IMG/VR virus record: IMGVR_UViG_3300021170_000011
Span: 1-64,000 of that record
Reading direction: 5' to 3' (one strand)
DNA from: a virus
DNA length: 64,000 nt
Numbering within the stretch: position 1 is the stretch's first letter; every line of letters starts with the position of its first letter. A model generated the notes under the pieces. The model was not told the origin of the DNA, searched no databases, and saw nothing but the letters and a program-made list of their open reading frames with translations. The position numbers and the translations under genes are program-made. Below are positions 44,007 to 52,456 of this stretch, piece by piece.

Positions 44007-45262
44007 TACGCCTCCTCGTTGGTATCGGCGCGGAACGGGTCGGTGGCGGCGGGACGCAGGGACTTCCACACGTGCGGCCCGATGTCCCGATGGTCGTATT
44101 TGATGAACATCCCGGAACGGATCACCGGGTCCGTCGCCAGCTCCATCACATGCCGGGCGAACGTCTTCCGGCGCTCCGGCCCGTACTGGCGGCCCATCTC
44201 GTCCTCGGTCTTGGTCCGGGCGACGGCGACCAGGTCCGTGATCTGCTGCGTGATCGCGTAGAACTGCCGGTCCAGATCGGCCATGACGCCGCGAACCCAC
44301 TGATCGAACTCGTCCGGGACGTCGTCGATCAGGGCGCCGATAGCGCCGCCGGGGATCGCGGACATGCGGATGGCCTCGGAGAACGTGACACCGATGGTTT
44401 TCGACAGCTCGTGGGCGTCGATGGTGGCGAACCGGTCGGCGCCGTACGCCTGCCAGACGTCGCGGGCGTTGATGCCTGTCAACACCTTGTGGAGACGCAC
44501 ATACTCCGCGAACTTGATCTTGGCGCGGATGCCGGACTGGTTGAACCGGATCACCCAGCCCTCGCTGTCCGACCCGCCGACCGGCTCACCGTTCAGGTCC
44601 TTGTTCCCGTCGGCCAACGCCATCAGCAGCGACATCGGGAACTTGTCGAACGCCACCCACTGCCGCACCGGGTACCCGATCGGTTCCCAACCGTCCGCGA
44701 CCTCATGCAACGGGATCTCCTGACCGTTGACCCCGTACGCGCCGATCAGGCACAGCCCGGTCAGGTTGTCGTCGTAGCGGACCACGATCCGGTTCTCGGG
44801 ATAGATGATCTCGCACAGGTACGTGATCCCCGCCTCCAGCCGGGACGTGTCGCAGCCGTCCAACCGGCGCTGCGCCCACTGTGCCTGCTCAGACGTGAAC
44901 GATCCCTTCGACGCCACGTGCCATTTGCCCTGGTACCAGAACATGATGCCCAACGACCCGTCCACCTTCTCGAAGATCGAGAAGTCTTCCTTCGGCAGCG
45001 GCGGCGCGTAGTCCTGACCGCTGTCGTGCTCGGAGACGTTGAAGAACTTCGGGAACGGCCACGCCACGACCGTCCCGGCGTCGTCGGCGATCAGGCCCCG
45101 GCAGCGCGTGGTGACGTTGTTCCAGTGCCGGTCATACTGGCAGTGCCGGGTGTACGTGTAGATGGTCAGGGGTTCGGTGGGGTGACGGCGCGTCTGGACG
45201 TATCCGGCGTCGATCTCCTCCGCGAGGGTGCCGGGCGCGAACAGGTCGGCGAGGCTGGTCAC
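44006..45262 (-). CDS. rnlA: RNA ligase, T4 Rnl1-like
   Basis: 418 residues. Motif I is EKVDGSLG with nucleotidyl-lysine K99, the same position as in T4 Rnl1. TTRCRGLI upstream is the conserved Arg motif, LCEIIYPENRIVVRY fits motif III/IIIa, EGWVIRF motif IV and KIKFAEYVRLHK motif V. The C-terminal 150 residues are helical, as in Rnl1, and give tRNA specificity. T4 Rnl1 repairs tRNA cut by the PrrC anticodon nuclease. GTG start coupled to the GntR-like gene (4-base overlap) and to RlaP. Confidence 0.92.
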   Translation of the reverse strand: MTSLADLFAPGTLAEEIDAGYVQTRRHPTEPLTIYTYTRHCQYDRHWNNVTTRCRGLIADDAGTVVAWPFPKFFNVSEHDSGQDYAPPLPKEDFSIFEKVDGSLGIMFWYQGKWHVASKGSFTSEQAQWAQRRLDGCDTSRLEAGITYLCEIIYPENRIVVRYDDNLTGLCLIGAYGVNGQEIPLHEVADGWEPIGYPVRQWVAFDKFPMSLLMALADGNKDLNGEPVGGSDSEGWVIRFNQSGIRAKIKFAEYVRLHKVLTGINARDVWQAYGADRFATIDAHELSKTIGVTFSEAIRMSAIPGGAIGALIDDVPDEFDQWVRGVMADLDRQFYAITQQITDLVAVARTKTEDEMGRQYGPERRKTFARHVMELATDPVIRSGMFIKYDHRDIGPHVWKSLRPAATDPFRADTNEEA

Positions 45263-45672
45263 TGCTTCTCCTTTTGCACGGCCGTGGCCGCGTCGTATGC
45301 GTTCTTGAAAAACAGGTTGTTTTTCAGGTCGGGGCGGCTGGCGAGGAACGCGTGGAACACGTAGGCGTCGTTCTGGAACATGCGTCCGATGTTGCTGGGT
45401 GTCAGCCACCGGCACACGTCGGCGTCGGTGAGGTTCCAGGTGACGGGGTCGGTGACGCGGGTTCCGGAGTTGGGGCGGGCGGTGAGCATGCCCTTCCCCT
45501 CCATCAGCCGCAGTGCCTCCCGGAACGCGGTCCGGGACACGCCCAGTTCCGTCCGCAGCTTGTCCGGGTCGATCCGTTCCCCCGGCGTGTATTTGCCGTT
45601 GGCGATCCACTGGCCGATCCATTCGGCGCATTGCCACGTGCGTGTGGTGATGCGTGGCGTGTATTCGGTCAC
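45259..45672 (-). CDS. GntR-family winged-helix regulator
   Basis: 137 residues. WIANGKYTPGERIDPDKLRTELGVSRTAFREALRLMEGKGMLTARPNSGTRVTDP (24-78) is a textbook GntR wHTH domain. The C-terminus (PSNIGRMFQNDAYVFHAFLASRPDLKNNLFFKNAYDAA) is too short for a full FCD effector domain, so it is a reduced regulator. It lies directly upstream of and overlapping the RNA ligase gene and probably regulates this operon or a host gene. Confidence 0.85.
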   Translation of the reverse strand: MTEYTPRITTRTWQCAEWIGQWIANGKYTPGERIDPDKLRTELGVSRTAFREALRLMEGKGMLTARPNSGTRVTDPVTWNLTDADVCRWLTPSNIGRMFQNDAYVFHAFLASRPDLKNNLFFKNAYDAATAVQKEKQ

Positions 45673-46814
45673 TCCTTGATCCTTTTCGTCAGCTTCGGGT
45701 CTGGTTCGAACGGCGGCAGCTTGATCTGTTGGGGCTGGGCGAAGTAGTCGGTGATCAACTGGCAGGCGACGCAGCGGCCCTCGAACAGTTCGAAGTGGTC
45801 GGGGTAGTGGGTGTAGCCGAGGACGTGGGGATGCGGCATGCCCCGGAATTCCAGGTGCCCATCTAGCCCCATGACGGGTGTGTGGTGCGGCGTGGCGGGG
45901 AGGATGATCGGCGGTTTCGCTTTGATCTCCTCGGCGTAGTCGTTGACCATGCTGCACACGGCGCACCTACAGTCGGCGCTGTCGGTGTGGTCGGGGTAGG
46001 GGTACCACGCCTCGATCTTGATGTTGTTGCGGGCGTACCGGGCGTTCAACTCGTCGTACGCGGCCTGAATCTCAGCGTCGCTGTAGTCGCCGCCGTACGT
46101 CAGGTGCCCATCCACCGCGAACGGCTTCTGACGGCGGCTACGGGCGCAGTACAGGCCCCCGCCGCACATGCAGTTACGGTGATGGTCCCCGATGGCTGTG
46201 CGGGCGTCACGGACGCTGTTGCAGGCCGTGCAGCCGCAGTCGGTGGGGTGGCCGTTGGTGCACGACCGCAGGAACGACCAGCGGGCCACGCAGTCCGGGC
46301 ACTTGCACGTGAACACGTAGCCCTGTTTGGTAGGGGCGGCTAGCGCGTTGCTTATGTCGCGCATCGCCGCATAGGCCTCCTGCGTGGTGATGCCGGTGTA
46401 CGGCACGCTGACCCGGTTGGTTGCGGGTGGGGGTGCTGGGGGTTTCCAGTCGCCGAGCCATTCGACGCATTCGGGGTGGTTGGCGGTGCCCAATGATGCT
46501 TCCCGCTCGGGGTCGATGATCCCGCATACGAAACACTGACCCGGCTTCGGCGGGTACGCGATCGGCTGGCGGCGGGGCGGTTCGATGGCGGCCGGTTGCG
46601 CGGTCCACGGGATGGGGACGGTGATCTCCTTGTGGGGGAACGCCATCCGGTAGATGTTGATCATGACGTACGCGGTGGCGGTGAGGCTACCGGCGATGAA
46701 CACGGGGTTGCCGGATTCGATTGCGCACCCCGTGGTGATGATGGCCCCGGGCATGAACGGCGCAACCGCGTTGGGGAACGTGGGGATCGGGATCCAGCGG
46801 ATGCTCGGGCGCAT
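45669..46814 (-). CDS. Cys-rich membrane-anchored protein, 381 aa
   Basis: Start at ATG 46814 with the upstream gene overlapping. One or two hydrophobic segments near the N-terminus (NAVAPFMPGAIITTGCAI, VFIAGSLTATAYVMINIY) followed by a large soluble part with many paired Cys (CFVCG, CKCPDC, CTNGHPTDCGCTAC, CMCGGGLYC, CRCAVC, CVAC). These look like repeated zinc ribbons. Family unknown; metal-binding membrane protein is the safest description. Confidence 0.62.
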   Translation of the reverse strand: MRPSIRWIPIPTFPNAVAPFMPGAIITTGCAIESGNPVFIAGSLTATAYVMINIYRMAFPHKEITVPIPWTAQPAAIEPPRRQPIAYPPKPGQCFVCGIIDPEREASLGTANHPECVEWLGDWKPPAPPPATNRVSVPYTGITTQEAYAAMRDISNALAAPTKQGYVFTCKCPDCVARWSFLRSCTNGHPTDCGCTACNSVRDARTAIGDHHRNCMCGGGLYCARSRRQKPFAVDGHLTYGGDYSDAEIQAAYDELNARYARNNIKIEAWYPYPDHTDSADCRCAVCSMVNDYAEEIKAKPPIILPATPHHTPVMGLDGHLEFRGMPHPHVLGYTHYPDHFELFEGRCVACQLITDYFAQPQQIKLPPFEPDPKLTKRIKE

Positions 46815-47047
46815 CAGATTTCCTCCTCGAATCCGTATGCGCCGCATTCGGTCATTGACCAGTGGACGACGCAGACGTTGTCGGGCTCGTCGAATCCGTA
46901 GCGGTCCTCGATCTTTTTGCGGGCCCACCCGAACCAGTAGTCGGCGCCGTGGGTGAACGTGACGTCCACCGTTTCGACCACGCTCTTCTTGCGCTTGACG
47001 TCCCGCCGGTCGTTAAATTCTAGGGTTAGGACGAGTAGGTTTTTCAT
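46814..47047 (-). CDS. hypothetical protein, 77 aa
   Basis: Starts MKNLLVLTLEFNDRRDVKRKKSVVETVDVTFTHGADYWFGWARKKIEDRYGF; an alpha/beta protein with no known motif. ATG 47047 overlaps the previous gene by four bases and its stop abuts the following start. Confidence 0.6.
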   Translation of the reverse strand: MKNLLVLTLEFNDRRDVKRKKSVVETVDVTFTHGADYWFGWARKKIEDRYGFDEPDNVCVVHWSMTECGAYGFEEEI

Positions 47048-47343
47048 GCCGCGTCCCCGTGGAAGCAGGGGAAACACCACGCGTCGTAGCCGCCGGTCAT
47101 CTGGTTGTACATGTTTCGGGTGTCGATGGTGGTTCCGCAGTTGATGCAGGCGTGGTCGAGGACGTGCCGCCACTGGGGCGGGAACGAATCGGGGTGGCCG
47201 TAGACGCGGCTGTCGGGTTGGGCGGTGACGCGGATTCCCCACACGTTGGCGAGGGGTCCGCTTTCCCGGACGGTGGCGGGGGTGACGGTGATCTCAGATT
47301 TGGCTAGCCGTGCGGCGTACCACTGTGCGGTTTCGTGATCCAT
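47044..47343 (-). CDS. hypothetical zinc-finger-like protein, 99 aa
   Basis: Chosen start ATG 47343 follows CGGAGGACGCCCC. C-terminal CINCGT...CFPCFHG gives a CxxC...CxxC ribbon. First gene of the leftward operon that includes the RNA repair genes; no TTGACG-type promoter is evident in the 80 bases upstream, so its promoter is unresolved. Confidence 0.62.
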   Translation of the reverse strand: MDHETAQWYAARLAKSEITVTPATVRESGPLANVWGIRVTAQPDSRVYGHPDSFPPQWRHVLDHACINCGTTIDTRNMYNQMTGGYDAWCFPCFHGDAA

Positions 47344-47423
47344 GGGGCGTCCTCCGGTGCGCCGTGGGTCCGTGATTTCCATACGATACCACGTCGGTCA
47401 GGGACCGGGATGGGAAAAACATC

Positions 47424-47741
47424 ATGTTCCTACGGAAAGACCAGGCAGGTTCCGCACCGGGCCACACCTGGGAAAACGCCGGTGACGTCATCGAGGTAGA
47501 CGACGAACTCGCCTGGCAACTCCTCGCCATTCCCGGCGGAGGATTCGCAGAAGTCCCAGCCCCGGAACCCGCCCCCGTCGTTGACGAACCACCAGCCGAC
47601 GAGGAACCGGAACCGGAGACGGACAGCGACGAGGAAGAGGCCCCGAAGCGCAAGGGCGGCCGTCCGCGTCTGCCGCGTGATGCCGAAGGAAAGATCATCC
47701 GCGAGGTCACCGAAGCCGACGGCGACGACGATACCGAATAG
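47424..47741 (+). CDS. acidic head-associated protein, 105 aa
   Basis: A short ordered N-terminus (MFLRKDQAGSAPGHTWENAGDVIEVDDELAWQLLAIPGGGFAEV) matches the small protein often encoded just before the head-tail connector. The rest is a Pro/Glu/Asp-rich disordered tail ending with a basic RKGGRPRLPRDAEG element. It restarts the rightward structural block after the leftward operon. Confidence 0.65.
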   Translation: MFLRKDQAGSAPGHTWENAGDVIEVDDELAWQLLAIPGGGFAEVPAPEPAPVVDEPPADEEPEPETDSDEEEAPKRKGGRPRLPRDAEGKIIREVTEADGDDDTE

Positions 47742-47754
47742 TTAGGGGAGCGGT

Positions 47755-48417
47755 GTGGCCGCTGACAACCTCACGCCGCTGTGCACGTCCGCCCAACTTG
47801 AATCCGGCGCCTTCGCGGACCTCGTGCGGAACTTCAGCGGCCCAACGCTAGACCACCTCATGCTCCGCGCCACCCGGCTATGCGAATCCGCTGTAGACCG
47901 CCGGTTGGCGCCGTTCACGAACATCACCGAAACCCAGCGGGCACAGGCCCTCGACGTAGACGACATCACCGAAATCCCCGGCCCTATGGAACCGTCGGCA
48001 CAGATTGGTTTCTCCCGCGCGCAGTCGCTGGGGACATCCCAACTGGTCCGCCACTTCTGGGTCCGGGAATACCCGCCGCGTTACCAGGAGTATTGGGCCG
48101 GGAGTATCACCAGCATCGAACTGTTGCGGTCGTACTCCGGCACGCAGGCGGTGGTGCCGAACACCACACAGTACGAACCCGACACCGGACACTGCCGGTT
48201 CCAGTTGGGCACCTACGTGCCGACCGGAACCACCATCGTCGTGGTGTACAGCGGCGGATACTCCACCGTGCCGCTGGATCTGGAGCAGGCGTGTGAGTTT
48301 ATGGCGGCGTCGCTGGTGTTGAAGCAGTTGGACCCGGCGCAGGCGATGCACGGCCACGACCCTGACGCGCTGCGGATGGATGCCCTGGAGATTCTGACGG
48401 CCTACACCCGGAGGTAG
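47755..48417 (+). CDS. head-tail connector/adaptor protein (likely)
   Basis: 220 residues, GTG start. The N-terminal helices LDHLMLRATRLCESAVDRRL and the C-terminal LEQACEFMAASLVLKQLDP frame a beta-rich centre, as in gp6/gp15-type adaptors that dock under the portal. Position between head genes and tail terminator fits. No strong sequence motif, so moderate confidence. Confidence 0.7.
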   Translation: MAADNLTPLCTSAQLESGAFADLVRNFSGPTLDHLMLRATRLCESAVDRRLAPFTNITETQRAQALDVDDITEIPGPMEPSAQIGFSRAQSLGTSQLVRHFWVREYPPRYQEYWAGSITSIELLRSYSGTQAVVPNTTQYEPDTGHCRFQLGTYVPTGTTIVVVYSGGYSTVPLDLEQACEFMAASLVLKQLDPAQAMHGHDPDALRMDALEILTAYTRR

Positions 48418-48420
48418 CTG

Positions 48421-49266
48421 ATGGCCGGGGGCTGGGCGGCGTACAACAAGAAAAACCCGGGCCACAACAAGGGCAAGCATCACAAGGGCCATCCGATGTC
48501 CGCTGCCGCGAAAGCGAAGCTGCGGGCGCGGATGAAGGGCAAGCATCACAAGATGACCGCCGCGCAGAAGGCGAAGCTGCGGGCATCGATCAAGGCGCGC
48601 ATGGCCAAAATGTCCAAGGCCCAGAAACACGCCTTGGCTATGAAGCGTGTGGCGTCGATGAAGAAGAAGCTGGCGGCGATGTCGGCTGCCCAGCGGGCCG
48701 CACGCAAAGCGAAGATGTCAGCGAAACGCAAAGCGACGTTGGCGAAGCTGACGCCTGCGCAGCGTGCGGCGCGTGCGGCGAAACGGAAAGCGTCGTTGCA
48801 GGCCCATTTGGCGCGGATGACGGTGGCGCAGAAAGCCGCCCGTAAAGCCAAGATGTCCGCTGCTATTAAACGGCGCAACGCCAATATGACTGCTGCCCAG
48901 CGGGCTATGCGCAAAGCGAAGATGAGTGCCGCTATCAAGCGGCATAACGCGAACATGACGGCTGCGCAGAAGCTGGCCCGGAAGCAGAAGATGTCGGCGG
49001 CGATCAAGCGGGCTAACGCCAACATGACCGCCGCTCAGCGTGCCGCACGCAAAATCAAAATGTCGGCGGCGATCAAGGCCGCTAACGCACGGATGACCCC
49101 GGCGCAGAAGGCTGCGCGTAAGGCGAAGGCTGCGGCCACGCGGGCGTCCCATCCGGCGCATCACAAGGCGTCTACCCGGGCGAAGAAGGCATCCACGCGT
49201 TCCTCGTCCCGGCACAGCTCATCCCATCACACGCGGCGTAGGGCGGTCCGTCGGCGCCATCACTAG
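48421..49266 (+). CDS. Lys/Ala-rich repeat protein (histone-like), 281 aa
   Basis: Made of roughly 20-residue tandem repeats of the form M-T-A-A-Q-(K/R)-A-A-R-K-A-K-M-S-A-A-I-K-R-x-N-A-N, at least ten copies, with a Lys/His/Ser-rich C-terminal tail (RSSSRHSSSHHTRRRAVRRRHH). Net charge is strongly positive and the whole is predicted helical. This resembles H1-type or HU-tail proteins that condense DNA, so a packaged DNA-binding or virion protein is plausible. It sits between the connector and tail terminator genes, spaced four bases from the first. Confidence 0.75.
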   Translation: MAGGWAAYNKKNPGHNKGKHHKGHPMSAAAKAKLRARMKGKHHKMTAAQKAKLRASIKARMAKMSKAQKHALAMKRVASMKKKLAAMSAAQRAARKAKMSAKRKATLAKLTPAQRAARAAKRKASLQAHLARMTVAQKAARKAKMSAAIKRRNANMTAAQRAMRKAKMSAAIKRHNANMTAAQKLARKQKMSAAIKRANANMTAAQRAARKIKMSAAIKAANARMTPAQKAARKAKAAATRASHPAHHKASTRAKKASTRSSSRHSSSHHTRRRAVRRRHH

Positions 49267-49274
49267 GAGGCACC

Positions 49275-49820
49275 GTGCCCGGAACGTTCATGACCTCTGC
49301 GGACGCCGTAGACCGTGAGGCGGGGTGGCTGGCGCTGCCCGGCACCACGCAGGACGGGTTGCCGTCGCTGCTGACGACGTACGGCGGTCCGTGGGACGTC
49401 GTGCAGGCGTATTCACCGCGTACCCCGGCGATGCGGAAGGCGCAGGTGTTCGTGAACCGCACGGACACGCATGTGGAGCGGTTCGGGCATATTCGTTCGA
49501 TCTTCGGTTACGAGTTCATGTTGCGGTTGACGTGGCCGTTGTCGAACCAGCAGGGAAACGCCGAGTCGGATCAGCGGGCGTTTGACGCCGCTATCCACCT
49601 GTTGTGTCTGCGGATCCGTGGGGTGGGTCCGAACCAGCCGGGCGGTGCGGACAAGACGCATGGGGGTGCGTTTCTTCAGGTTGCTGAGGGTTCGGATGTC
49701 ACGCGTACCGCGTCGGGGATTCATGTGCATTACGAGGATCCGGAAACCACCATGTCTAACGGTATTGATTTCCGGGCCACGATCTCGTATTCGGCGGATG
49801 ACCGCGACTTCAACGATTAG
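49275..49820 (+). CDS. tail terminator-like protein, 181 aa
   Basis: GTG start after GGAGGCACC. The order (connector, terminator, tube) and an alpha/beta pattern with a long loop (GVGPNQPGGADKTHGGAFLQV) support a tail terminator or neck role. IHVHYEDPETTMSNGIDFRATISYSA near the end is beta-rich as in gpU-like folds. Assigned by position. Confidence 0.6.
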   Translation: MPGTFMTSADAVDREAGWLALPGTTQDGLPSLLTTYGGPWDVVQAYSPRTPAMRKAQVFVNRTDTHVERFGHIRSIFGYEFMLRLTWPLSNQQGNAESDQRAFDAAIHLLCLRIRGVGPNQPGGADKTHGGAFLQVAEGSDVTRTASGIHVHYEDPETTMSNGIDFRATISYSADDRDFND

Positions 49821-49828
49821 AGGCATTT

Positions 49829-50059
49829 ATGTGGCAGCGCAATAAGAGCGGCTATGCGCAGGAGGTTTCGGCGTGGCCTACCGACGACGACCCGACGCGC
49901 GCCCCGTTCCGCGTCGGCGTTGACGAGGACATTGATTTCCCGGAACTGCTGGCGGGGTTCGTGCCGGTGGACAAACCAGCGGATGAACCGGCGCCGAAGG
50001 CGGCCCGGCGTAAGGACGCCGCTGCGGCGGCTGACACGAAGGAAGGTGAGCCGCAGTGA
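49829..50059 (+). CDS. small acidic/basic tail-region protein, 76 aa
   Basis: MWQRNKSGYAQEVSAWPTDDDPTRAPFRVGVDEDIDFPELLAGFVPVD followed by a Lys/Ala/Asp-rich tail. Such short proteins precede tail tube genes in actinophages. It overlaps the tube start by four bases (GTGA). Confidence 0.6.
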   Translation: MWQRNKSGYAQEVSAWPTDDDPTRAPFRVGVDEDIDFPELLAGFVPVDKPADEPAPKAARRKDAAAAADTKEGEPQ

Positions 50060-51237
50060 CGTCTCTTGCGAAGCTTGGGTATGTCGGGATTGCCAAGGAG
50101 GTGACTCAGGGCACGTATGTTGCCCCGTCGTTCTACATCCCGTGCACGAAGATCGATGCTGAGGATGTGTTCGTTGAGTTGCGGGACGAGTCGTACCGCA
50201 ACAACGACACCCTGTTGCAGGGCATGTACCAGGGCCCCGGTGACAGCACGTTTGCTATCGACGTCATGGCGTACCCCGACGCTATCCCGTACCTGCTGCG
50301 GGGTCTGATCGGGCCGGACACGGTGACGACCACGGGCGTGTCTACGACGTTGGCGTCTAACGCGTCGGCTGGGGCAACGTCGTTGTCGTTGACTGCTTCG
50401 GTACCCAGCAACAGCACCATCCGTATTCAGGACGCGGGCGGCGCGAATACGGAGTATGTCCAGGTCGGTACGGTTACCGGTACGGGCCCGTACACGGCGC
50501 CGGTGACGACGCCGACGACCGGCACCCTGTACGCGCACACGGCGGCCGGTGGTTCGGTTACCAGCCAGTCCACGCACACGTTCAAGCAGAACCCTACGGC
50601 CGCCCAGACGTCGTGGTCGTTGACGAAGTTTGATGTGGCCACGAACGGGTTGGGGACGGCTACGCGCGGGTTCCCGGGTTGCAAGATCCAGGAAGTCGCG
50701 ATCAAGATCGACCCGAAGGCTGTCATGACGTTCTCCGTCAAGTACGTGGGGTGGTTGTCGGCGGAGCAGACGCCGAACCCAACCCCAACGTTCTCGTCGG
50801 TGATCCCGGGCCTCGGCTGGCAGTGGACCATGACCAACGGCGGCGGCTCGTCTACGCGCGGTCTGACGTATGACCTGACGGTCAAGCGTCCGGCGGACGC
50901 TATCCACGCGTCCAACGGGTCGCAGGGGCCGCGTGAGGTCTTTCAGGGCGTGTTGGAGGCCGACGGCACGTACAAGGCGATCTTCGAGAACGACACGGAC
51001 CTGAACCTGTACTTGCAGTACACGCAGCTCCCGGCGACGGCGACGATCACGCAGCCGGTCACGTCCGGCGGTTCTGTGATCACGCTGACGTCGTCGAAGT
51101 CGGGTTGGTACAAGGGCAAGGTGGACCTGTCCACCGTGTACGTGACGGCGGACTTCTCCCTGTCGGGTATCTACAACACGACCGACGGCGGCGCCGTGTC
51201 GGCGACGGTCACCAACTACGTGTCAACGGCGTACTAG
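50056..51237 (+). CDS. major tail tube protein
   Basis: 393 residues. LAKLGYVGIAKEVTQGTYVAPSFYIPCTKIDAEDV is the conserved N-terminal region of actinophage tail tube proteins. The centre has an inserted Ser/Thr-rich Ig-like segment (residues 95-185) and the C-terminus closes with strands (DLTVKRPADAIHASNGSQGPREVFQGVLEADGTYKAIFEND). GTG start. It is followed by a strong terminator, consistent with high-level expression. Confidence 0.82.
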   Translation: MTSLAKLGYVGIAKEVTQGTYVAPSFYIPCTKIDAEDVFVELRDESYRNNDTLLQGMYQGPGDSTFAIDVMAYPDAIPYLLRGLIGPDTVTTTGVSTTLASNASAGATSLSLTASVPSNSTIRIQDAGGANTEYVQVGTVTGTGPYTAPVTTPTTGTLYAHTAAGGSVTSQSTHTFKQNPTAAQTSWSLTKFDVATNGLGTATRGFPGCKIQEVAIKIDPKAVMTFSVKYVGWLSAEQTPNPTPTFSSVIPGLGWQWTMTNGGGSSTRGLTYDLTVKRPADAIHASNGSQGPREVFQGVLEADGTYKAIFENDTDLNLYLQYTQLPATATITQPVTSGGSVITLTSSKSGWYKGKVDLSTVYVTADFSLSGIYNTTDGGAVSATVTNYVSTAY

Positions 51238-51245
51238 ACGCCACG

Positions 51246-51287
51246 GGCGGGTCTGCCACGGCGATACGTGGCGGACCCGCCTTCTTT
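51246..51287 (+). terminator. rho-independent terminator after the tube gene
   Basis: GGCGGGTCTGCCACG/CGTGGCGGACCCGCC, 15 perfect base pairs, then TTCTTT. Confidence 0.93.
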
Positions 51288-51341
51288 ACATCTACATTGC
51301 TTGTGTAGATCTAATGGCCACCGAGTGGGGAAAGAGACACC

Positions 51342-51725
51342 ATGGCGGGTTTGAAAAACCGGTTCATCACCATCACGTTCCCGGAAATGACGGAGGAGGG
51401 TGACGAGCCGCTGTACATCACGCTGCGGAACCCGAAACTCGTTCCCGTGGATTGGTTGCGGTCCCGTATCGCGTTGACGCCCAGCGGGGAGCCGGTGAAC
51501 CCGGAGGCGGCGACGCAGGAGGGGTATGAGCGGCTGGCGCGGCTGATTACCGACATCCGCATGTACGACGCCGAGGACGAGAGCCTTGATCAGGGGATGC
51601 TGACGATGCCGATGACGGCGGAGAAGGTGGCGCGTTTGCCGCTGCTGGTGAACGCCCGCATTGCGGATGAGTTGAACCGGGTCGGCGAAAACCCTACGAC
51701 GACCCCGGATTCTCCGACGTCCTGA
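51342..51725 (+). CDS. tail assembly chaperone (gpG-like)
   Basis: 127 residues encoded just before the tape measure: FPEMTEEGDEPLYITLRNPKLVPVDWLRSRIALTP and EGYERLARLITDIRMYDAEDES are typical. Its end overlaps a second frame that yields the longer chaperone. Tail chaperones coat the tape measure during assembly and are not in the virion. Confidence 0.82.
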   Translation: MAGLKNRFITITFPEMTEEGDEPLYITLRNPKLVPVDWLRSRIALTPSGEPVNPEAATQEGYERLARLITDIRMYDAEDESLDQGMLTMPMTAEKVARLPLLVNARIADELNRVGENPTTTPDSPTS

Positions 51726-51964
51726 TTGACGTCGAATCGATCCTTGACGGGACGTGGGGATCCGGGGCGGCTCCGGAGGAGTGGATGTGTTTTGAGCTGA
51801 TGCGCGAGATGCATTGGACGTGGGCTGACTATGAGGCCACCCCGATTTTCGTGCGTCAGTTCTGTTGGGACTTCATCATGCGCCGCCGCCGTATCCACAA
51901 CAGCGAATACGAAAAGCAGGCGGCGGCACAAAACGCTCCAGGTATTAGGCGGGTTAAGAGGTAA
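51342..51964 (+). CDS. tail assembly chaperone, -1 frameshift product (gpGT-like)
   Basis: From around 51686-51705 the -1 frame stays open to 51964 and encodes FSDVLIDVESILDGTWG...MREMHWTWADYEATPIFVRQFCWDFIMRRRRIHNSEYEKQAAA, typical of the T extension. Near the junction is GGCGAAAACCC. A classic X-XXY-YYZ heptamer is not exact, so the slip point (51686-51692 or 51701-51707) is uncertain. The slip must occur before the 0-frame TGA at 51723. Confidence 0.75.
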
Positions 51965-51976
51965 GGGGGATCGGCC

Positions 51977-52447
51977 ATGGTGACGGAGGTTCGTCGGGGC
52001 ACGTTCGCAAAGATCTTTGTGGAACTGGATGCCGAAACGAAGATCCGCGCCAAGGCCGCCCTTACCCAACTGGCGTTGGTTGTTGAGAAACAGGCAAAGA
52101 TCAACGCCAGTACCGGCGCCCACAAGTATGGGACGCCGACCCCGGCACGGCCGGGGACTGGCCCGGCGGTGATTTCCGGGACGCTGCGGCGGGCTATCAC
52201 CCATACGCCGGTGAAGTTTGTGGGCGGCGAGTTTTCGTGCATGGTCGGTATGGGCATTGGGTCGTTCCCGAAGTACGGCAGCCGGAAGACGCCAGCCAAC
52301 AAGTATGCGATGTATTTGGAGAAGACCGGTTTGCGGAACGGTGCTAGGTATCCGTTTCTGATTCCGGCGTTCAAATTCGCTATGGGGGTTCCGGCCCGGC
52401 TTATTTACCAAGAGGCGTTCGGCTCCCGCTGGCGCGTTATTGCCTAG
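51977..52447 (+). CDS. HK97 gp10-like neck/tail completion protein
   Basis: 156 residues: ETKIRAKAALTQLALVVEKQAKINASTGAHKYGTPTPARPGTGPAVISGTLRRAITHTPV is the pattern of HK97 gp10/tail completion proteins. It lies between the chaperones and the tape measure. Slightly unusual position, as the gene more often precedes the tube. Confidence 0.65.
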   Translation: MVTEVRRGTFAKIFVELDAETKIRAKAALTQLALVVEKQAKINASTGAHKYGTPTPARPGTGPAVISGTLRRAITHTPVKFVGGEFSCMVGMGIGSFPKYGSRKTPANKYAMYLEKTGLRNGARYPFLIPAFKFAMGVPARLIYQEAFGSRWRVIA

Positions 52448-52456
52448 GAGGCGTCG

